Source of the DNA: Sulfurimonas sp.
Lineage (GTDB): Bacteria; Campylobacterota; Campylobacteria; Campylobacterales; Sulfurimonadaceae
Length of the DNA stretch: 64,000 bases
Assembly (NCBI RefSeq): GCF_028714655.1
Contig: NZ_JAQTLY010000003.1
Location: 1-64,000, forward strand
Reading direction: 5' to 3'
Shown: positions 61,754 through 64,000 of the stretch, in pieces
Layout: every line of letters starts with the position of its first letter
Position numbering within the stretch: the stretch's first letter is position 1
Translations under genes and position numbers: made by a program
Notes under the pieces: model-generated
Database searches by the model: none
Told to the model about the DNA's origin: nothing
The model's input: the letters and a program-made list of their open reading frames with translations, nothing else

Positions 61754-62301
61754 GTACACTGTTTAATTTTTGGCACTATTTGGCACTATTTATTTCACTG
61801 CTTGTTTTTATAGGCGGTGTTGTGCTTGCATTTCAAGAAGAGGGCTTTATATACAGAATGCAGGTAATCTTTGCGTTTATTCTGATATCTATATTTGTAG
61901 CCGTTTTTAGTATATATGCGATAGATGTATATACAAAAGAAGCAAAGCTTTATAGGCTGGATAGCAAAAGGATACTAAGTACCGAAAAAATTATGTTTAC
62001 CGGAGTTGTAAAAAATGAGGGAAATTATGAAATAGGAGAGGTTGTTTTAGAGATAAAACTGGTAAACAGAGGAGATGCCGTCGGCAGTGCAAAGACAGGC
62101 GAATTCTTTAAACAGGGCAGTTTGCTTGATTATTTCTCATATAGCAACCTTCATAGAGATGTTAAACCGCAACAGATTACACAAGAGAGCGTGATAGCTA
62201 AAAATTTAAAACCGGGTGAAACTAGAGATTTTGTAATTTATCTTGACTATCCGCCTTATTTTAGCGGTGTTTCACACTTTCCAAAGATTTATGCACATTA
62301 A
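61750..62301 (+). CDS. DUF2393 membrane protein 2
   Basis: 183 residues from the ATG that overlaps the preceding TGA. Same plan as its neighbour: two membrane segments (about 9-28, 35-57) and a periplasmic domain with STEKIMFTGVVKNEGNYEIGEVVLEIKLVN. Probably a diverged tandem duplicate acting in the same complex. Convergent with the radical SAM gene. Confidence 0.78.
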   Translation: MSTLFNFWHYLALFISLLVFIGGVVLAFQEEGFIYRMQVIFAFILISIFVAVFSIYAIDVYTKEAKLYRLDSKRILSTEKIMFTGVVKNEGNYEIGEVVLEIKLVNRGDAVGSAKTGEFFKQGSLLDYFSYSNLHRDVKPQQITQESVIAKNLKPGETRDFVIYLDYPPYFSGVSHFPKIYAH

Positions 62302-62312
62302 TATCTAATTAT

Positions 62313-63272
62313 TTAATATTTAAGTTTTAATGGGGCTAGAGCGCTATTTATTTTTTTTATTTGACTGTTTTTATCTCTGCACCAATCAGGAGAGAGCAGA
62401 GAGTCATCATCTATCCCTGCGGTTACTCTTTGAACGGAGATATTTTTTGGCTTCATCGTTATGGATTTTACCAACACATCAAGATAATCATCTTCAGCGA
62501 TAGGAGTAAATTTTCCCCTTATAAAATCATTTGCTAAAGCCGTCTTTTTCACTATGTAAAGCGGATGATATTTTACTGAGTCGATTCCCCACTCATAAGC
62601 TTGTTTTGCAGTCTCTAACATCATCTCTTTGCTCTCATCGGGAAGACCGAATATAAGATGACCGCATACATTTAAGCCTTTGCTTTTTGCTTTTAAAATC
62701 CACTCTTTTATATTTTTGCTGTTGTGTCCGCGGTTTATCTTCTCTAAAGTTTCATCAAAAACGGATTGGATGCCAAACTCAATCCATATCTCTTTTGTTT
62801 TGCTAAGCTCCGCAAGATACTCAAGTGTCTCTTCTGTAATACTGTCTGAACGCGTACCTATGCTAAGACCGACAACATTATCAAATGAGAGCGCTTTGTC
62901 ATATAGAGCTTTTAGAGTTTCAAACGGTGCGTAGGTGTTTGTAAAGGATTGGAAGTATACTAAAAACTTCTCGGCACCATACTTCTCGCGCTGTTTTTTG
63001 CTAATAGCATTAAACTGAAACTCTAGCTGTTGTAGTTGTTTGTCTAGGTTTGGATTTGATTTTGAGTTAAGGTTTAGGTAAAACCCTTTTAATTCTTGGG
63101 TTTGGCCCGTACTTGCGCTAAAAGAGTCGTTTTCGCAAAATGTACATCCGCCTTTGGCAACTGTTCCGTCTATATTTGGGCATGTAAAACCGGATATATT
63201 TACGCCGACTTTATAGACTTTGCAACCGAATTTATTTTTTAAATAGTTGCCAAAGGTGTAAATCTGCTCCAT
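62313..63272 (-). CDS. TIGR01212-family radical SAM protein
   Basis: 319 residues from the ATG at 63272, which overlaps the purF stop (TAATG). IYTFGNYLKNKFGCKVYKVGVN and C31, C43 and C46 (CX11CX2C, in TCPNIDGTVAKGGCTFC) are the signature of this YhcC-like family, whose cluster spacing is longer than classical CX3CX2C. FQSFTNTYAP and HLIFGLPDES follow. Biological role not established. Confidence 0.9.
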   Translation of the reverse strand: MEQIYTFGNYLKNKFGCKVYKVGVNISGFTCPNIDGTVAKGGCTFCENDSFSASTGQTQELKGFYLNLNSKSNPNLDKQLQQLEFQFNAISKKQREKYGAEKFLVYFQSFTNTYAPFETLKALYDKALSFDNVVGLSIGTRSDSITEETLEYLAELSKTKEIWIEFGIQSVFDETLEKINRGHNSKNIKEWILKAKSKGLNVCGHLIFGLPDESKEMMLETAKQAYEWGIDSVKYHPLYIVKKTALANDFIRGKFTPIAEDDYLDVLVKSITMKPKNISVQRVTAGIDDDSLLSPDWCRDKNSQIKKINSALAPLKLKY

Positions 63273-64000
63273 TAAACTATGTATTTTCCTGTAAAACAAG
63301 CAGTACAGTAGTTATCTTCTTTCGTATTTACGCTTCTAAGCAGTGATGCCTCGTCCAAGTATGCAAGCGAGTCCGCTTCGATAAATTTACAAATATCATC
63401 AAGGCTCATATTCGCCGCAATAAGCTTGTTTTTGTTTGGCGTATCTACGCCGTAAAAACATGGATCGGTTGTCGGCGGAGAAGAGACTCTCATATGAACT
63501 TCTTTCGCACCGGCCTCTTTTAACATTCTTACGATTCTCTTTGATGTTGTTCCGCGAACTATCGAGTCGTCAACGACGATAACCCTTTTGCCTTTTATAA
63601 TATCGGTCATAGGCGAGAGTTTCATTTTAACTTTTAAGTCTCTCATCTCTTGTGTAGGCTCTATGAAAGTTCTTCCGATGTAATGATTTCTCATAATTCC
63701 CATTTCATAAGGGATACCGCTCTCTTGCGCATATCCGATAGCTGCAGGCACTCCGCCGTCAGGTACGGGGATTACCATATCTGCTTCAACAGGTTTTATG
63801 CGTGCCAATTCTATACCCATGTTTTTTCTGGTTTGATAAACATTTTGACCAAAAACTCTTGAATCCGGTCTGGCAAAATATACATACTCAAAAATACAGT
63901 GCTTTGGAGTCGGTTCAAAAACTTTTATACTCTGCGGCTCTTTATCTTCGTCAAATATTAAAAGCTCTCCCGGTTCGACATCTCTTATAAACTCTGCTCC
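63272..64000 (-). CDS. purF: Amidophosphoribosyltransferase PurF (N-terminus beyond the window)
   Basis: The reading frame is open from the window edge to the stop at 63272, giving the last 242 residues. FARPDSRVFGQNVYQTRKNMG, PVPDGGVPAAIGYAQ, the PRPP loop VIVVDDSIVRGTTSKRIV and RVSSPPTTDPCFYGVDTP are standard PurF. It makes phosphoribosylamine in purine synthesis. The N-terminal glutaminase domain lies outside. Coupled to the TIGR01212 gene. Confidence 0.96.
   Translation of the reverse strand, partial: GAEFIRDVEPGELLIFDEDKEPQSIKVFEPTPKHCIFEYVYFARPDSRVFGQNVYQTRKNMGIELARIKPVEADMVIPVPDGGVPAAIGYAQESGIPYEMGIMRNHYIGRTFIEPTQEMRDLKVKMKLSPMTDIIKGKRVIVVDDSIVRGTTSKRIVRMLKEAGAKEVHMRVSSPPTTDPCFYGVDTPNKNKLIAANMSLDDICKFIEADSLAYLDEASLLRSVNTKEDNYCTACFTGKYIV

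Overview
The window looks like chromosome from a Campylobacterota (epsilonproteobacterial) species, most likely close to Sulfurimonas. This is inferred from gene content, synteny and AT-rich codon use; no rRNA gene is present to confirm it. Pointers are a bc1 complex whose third subunit carries two CXXCH hemes, luxS, MoaA/QueE/QueD, stand-alone MnmD, and an rsmE / rpmE / rsmI / TrmH-type methyltransferase / RodZ-like / periplasmic protein / aminotransferase / hom order that I recall from Campylobacter. I found no tRNA, rRNA, CRISPR array, complete insertion sequence or prophage.

Layout. 1-10 kb: a truncated NIT-domain chemoreceptor, luxS, a DUF2157/DUF4824-like membrane pair, mnmD, recQ-ribE, a Sel1 protein and mnmG. 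11-14 kb: petABC and a BrnT/BrnA toxin-antitoxin pair. 14-20 kb: a large porin with a strong leader hairpin, a lipoprotein, a small GIY-YIG nuclease gene enclosed by palindromic repeats, then moaA-queE-queD. 20-30 kb: moeA, the rsmE-to-hom block and an SDR. 30-42 kb: an orphan FdhA-like molybdoenzyme, yraN, an aldehyde dehydrogenase, alaS, maf, a bioF-like gene, an ABC ATPase and PBP1A. 42.6-47.6 kb: a five-gene operon (LolA-like periplasmic protein, two LolC/E-type permeases, LolD-type ATPase, outer-membrane barrel). 47.7-51 kb: leuA and glnA. 51-58 kb: a phosphate island (phoU, pstBAC, ppk2, pstS, porin). 58-64 kb: ilvE, an SPFH protein, hisIE, two DUF2393 proteins, a TIGR01212 radical SAM protein and the 3' part of purF.

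Three observations stand out. (1) A family of 27-nt hairpin repeats occurs as two arm types with compensatory changes. In 7 of 7 loci one type-1 and one type-2 hairpin face each other, as in REPINs, and two such pairs tightly bracket the GIY-YIG gene; this may be a repeat/nuclease mobile system. (2) pstC, pstS and the porin at 56910 each have a direct-repeat box of the form TTGTAAT-N4-TTGTAAT ending exactly 10 nt upstream of a -10 hexamer, which is E. coli Pho-box geometry with a different sequence, so these genes probably form one phosphate regulon. (3) The Lol-like operon ends in an outer-membrane barrel and may be a dedicated envelope export route.
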